NCBI GenBank assembly: GCA_012841225.1
Contig: DUVD01000071.1
Span: forward strand, 1 to 7,266
Reading direction: 5' to 3'
DNA length: 7,266 bases
Source of the DNA: Fibrobacter sp.
Lineage (GTDB): Bacteria; Fibrobacterota; Fibrobacteria; Fibrobacterales; Fibrobacteraceae
In this document: one piece after another, positions 6,030-7,266 of the stretch
Numbering within the stretch: position 1 is the first letter of the stretch
Layout of the letters: each line of letters opens with the position of its first letter
Translations under genes and position numbers: made by a program
The notes under the pieces: model-generated
Seen by the model: only the letters and a program-made list of their open reading frames with translations
The model's database searches: none
Told to the model about the DNA's origin: nothing

Positions 6030-6716
6030 ATGAGTAAAAAAATTAATGCTGATTCTTGTGAAACTAAATTTAGAAGTCCTTTAGCTATCGAAATGGGTAA
6101 TGCAATTTCCCATGGTTTTGGTTTTTTAATCGGCCTTGCTAGCCTTCCTGTTGTTACTGCTATTTCCATTAAAGCAGACAACCCTGCAGCCACGGTCGCT
6201 GCCGCTATTTATGCTTTTAGTTTTATTATGCTCTTTACTTTTAGTACGCTATACCATGCTACAGTACAGCCCGAAGCTAAAAGGGTTTTAAAAGTTTTGG
6301 ACCATATATCGATTTATTTTTTAATTGCCGGCACTTACACGCCTTTTTTATTAATTTATATGCTAAATGCCTTTGGTATTACCGTCCTTTCCATTTTGTG
6401 GAGTCTTTCTGTTATAGGCATTTTCTTTAAGATATTTTGTGCTGGTCGATTTAGGTACTTAAGTACCTTTATTTATATCGCCATGGGATGGATTCTACTA
6501 GTAGGTGGTAAGACCTTTTTTACTACACTCTCGACCTCTGTTTTGGTCATGTTGATTGTGGGTGGCGTTATCTACACGCTCGGCACTATCTTCTATCTTA
6601 ATAAGCGTTGGGCATTGCATCATGTTGTGTGGCATATTTTTGTTTTAGCTGGTGCTGTTTGCCATTATGTGGCCGTCTTATTAGCCGTTTTACAAAGCGC
6701 TCCTACTACTGCCTAA
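6030..6716 (+). CDS. trhA: Hemolysin III/TrhA-family (PAQR) integral membrane protein
   Basis: The 228-residue protein has about seven membrane helices (roughly 25-45, 54-74, 92-111, 114-135, 143-160, 168-190, 200-222), the usual length for the family. Conserved PAQR marks are in order: E21, N24 and S27-H28 in the first helix region, S72-x3-H76 (S-T-L-Y-H), D91-H92 with A-G-T-Y-T-P-F after it, and H198-x3-H202 near the end. H76, H198 and H202 match the zinc ligands known from the adiponectin-receptor branch. Bacterial members, including E. coli TrhA, are linked to membrane fluidity/energetics; the name hemolysin III comes from a Bacillus cereus homologue and should not be read as a toxin call. 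I chose the ATG at 6030 over an in-frame TTG at 6021. There is no Shine-Dalgarno; a TATAGA box ends nine bases before the ATG. The next gene begins 77 bases downstream in the same direction. Confidence 0.9.
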   Translation: MSKKINADSCETKFRSPLAIEMGNAISHGFGFLIGLASLPVVTAISIKADNPAATVAAAIYAFSFIMLFTFSTLYHATVQPEAKRVLKVLDHISIYFLIAGTYTPFLLIYMLNAFGITVLSILWSLSVIGIFFKIFCAGRFRYLSTFIYIAMGWILLVGGKTFFTTLSTSVLVMLIVGGVIYTLGTIFYLNKRWALHHVVWHIFVLAGAVCHYVAVLLAVLQSAPTTA

Positions 6717-6793
6717 AAAGATAAATCTTAACATTTCGACTTAATTTTTACGTTTTTAGAAACAAAAACCGCTTTTTTTCATAGATTAAAGAT

Positions 6794-7266
6794 ATGGAAG
6801 TGGTTAGTTTAAAAAGCAATCAAGAACACATTATTGAGGTTCTGATAAAGAAAAATCCAGAACTCGATGAGGCTCTTCTTAGGGCTGCTGTTACTTTTAT
6901 TGCCGAAGCTCATAAAGGTCAATATCGCAAGAGCGGAATGCCTTACACAGAGCACCCTTATGAAGTAGCTAAAATCTTAGCTGACTTAAAACTTGATATG
7001 TCTTCTGTTTTAGCGGGACTCCTTCACGATGTAGTCGAGGACACTGATTATACACTAGATGAAATCTCTTTGAAATTTGGCCGCGATACTGCTTTTATGG
7101 TAGATGCTGTTACTAAAATTTCCGCCGTACAAAAAGGGTCTAAAACCGAAGAAAAAGCCGAAACGTATCGCAAGTTAATAGCCGCTATGGCTAAAGACCC
7201 ACGTGTTATCATGATAAAAATTGCTGACCGTCTTCATAATATGCGCACCTTGCGTTACATGAAGCC
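6794..7266 (+). CDS. RelA/SpoT-family (Rsh) ppGpp synthetase/hydrolase, N-terminal part (cut by window edge)
   Basis: The first 157 codons are present and open to the window end, so the C-terminal part is missing only because the window stops. The region is the HD hydrolase domain that removes pyrophosphate from (p)ppGpp. All the key residues known from the Streptococcus Rel structure appear one position later: R45, H54 (E-H-P), H78-D79 (L-L-H-D), E82-D83 (V-E-D-T), D145 and N149 (A-D-R-L-H-N-M-R). Intact hydrolase residues point to a bifunctional Rel/SpoT enzyme rather than a synthetase-only RelA, but the synthetase and regulatory (TGS, ACT) domains lie beyond the window, so I give no symbol. 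The ATG lacks a Shine-Dalgarno site; CATAGATT lies just before it. The 77 bases after the membrane-protein gene contain only a weak AT stem (6752-6769), so read-through from that gene is possible. Confidence 0.92.
   Translation, partial: MEVVSLKSNQEHIIEVLIKKNPELDEALLRAAVTFIAEAHKGQYRKSGMPYTEHPYEVAKILADLKLDMSSVLAGLLHDVVEDTDYTLDEISLKFGRDTAFMVDAVTKISAVQKGSKTEEKAETYRKLIAAMAKDPRVIMIKIADRLHNMRTLRYMK

Noticed and set aside
6030..6716. Reading the hemolysin III homologue as a virulence toxin
   Set aside because: The PAQR/TrhA family is widespread in harmless bacteria and linked to membrane homeostasis; the hemolysin name is historical.
6752..6779. GTTTTT/AAAAAC stem followed by CGC and seven T after the trhA-like gene
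   Set aside because: Only one G-C pair in a six-base stem and three bases before the T tract; too weak to call a terminator.

Overview
The window looks like a chromosomal segment from a plant-fibre-degrading bacterium, most likely a member of the Fibrobacterota (Fibrobacter or a relative). The grounds are an AT-rich sequence, a secreted polysaccharidase operon combining GH43 catalytic modules with CBM6-like and ricin-type modules, a lipoprotein esterase with poly-serine linker blocks, and a C-terminal tail of the type IX sorting kind. This assignment is inferred from protein style; there is no rRNA or other marker in the window.

Layout. Positions 1-698 (minus strand) hold the first codons of an unknown gene and, upstream of it, a 219-residue lipoprotein that may contain an LEA/WHy-like domain. 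A 46-codon membrane protein of the lmo0937 (DUF5670) family lies on the plus strand at 958-1098. It converges on a three-gene minus-strand operon spanning 5670 down to 1290: a GH43 endo-arabinanase with two carbohydrate-binding modules, a second GH43 enzyme with a ricin-type module and sorting tail, and a CE1-like esterase lipoprotein. The three genes are separated by 1 and 12 bases, so they are almost certainly co-transcribed and translationally coupled. After a 359-base divergent intergenic region come two plus-strand housekeeping genes: a hemolysin III/TrhA (PAQR) membrane protein and the start of a RelA/SpoT-family (Rsh) ppGpp enzyme, cut by the window edge with its hydrolase residues intact.

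How the genes work together. The operon reads as an arabinan/arabinoxylan side-chain unit. The endo-arabinanase cuts 1,5-linked arabinan, the second GH43 enzyme would trim arabinose or xylose from oligosaccharides or branches, and the esterase would remove acyl groups (feruloyl or acetyl) that block the glycosidases. The first two are predicted to be exported by a signal peptide and the third to be lipid-anchored. No transporter or regulator gene is in the window.

I see no mobile element, CRISPR array, tRNA or rRNA. I do not find a wholly new system. The points most worth a second look are the two different C-terminal tails on neighbouring GH43 enzymes, the small lmo0937-family gene, -10-like boxes lying directly before several start codons without Shine-Dalgarno sites, and the intergenic hairpin and palindrome.
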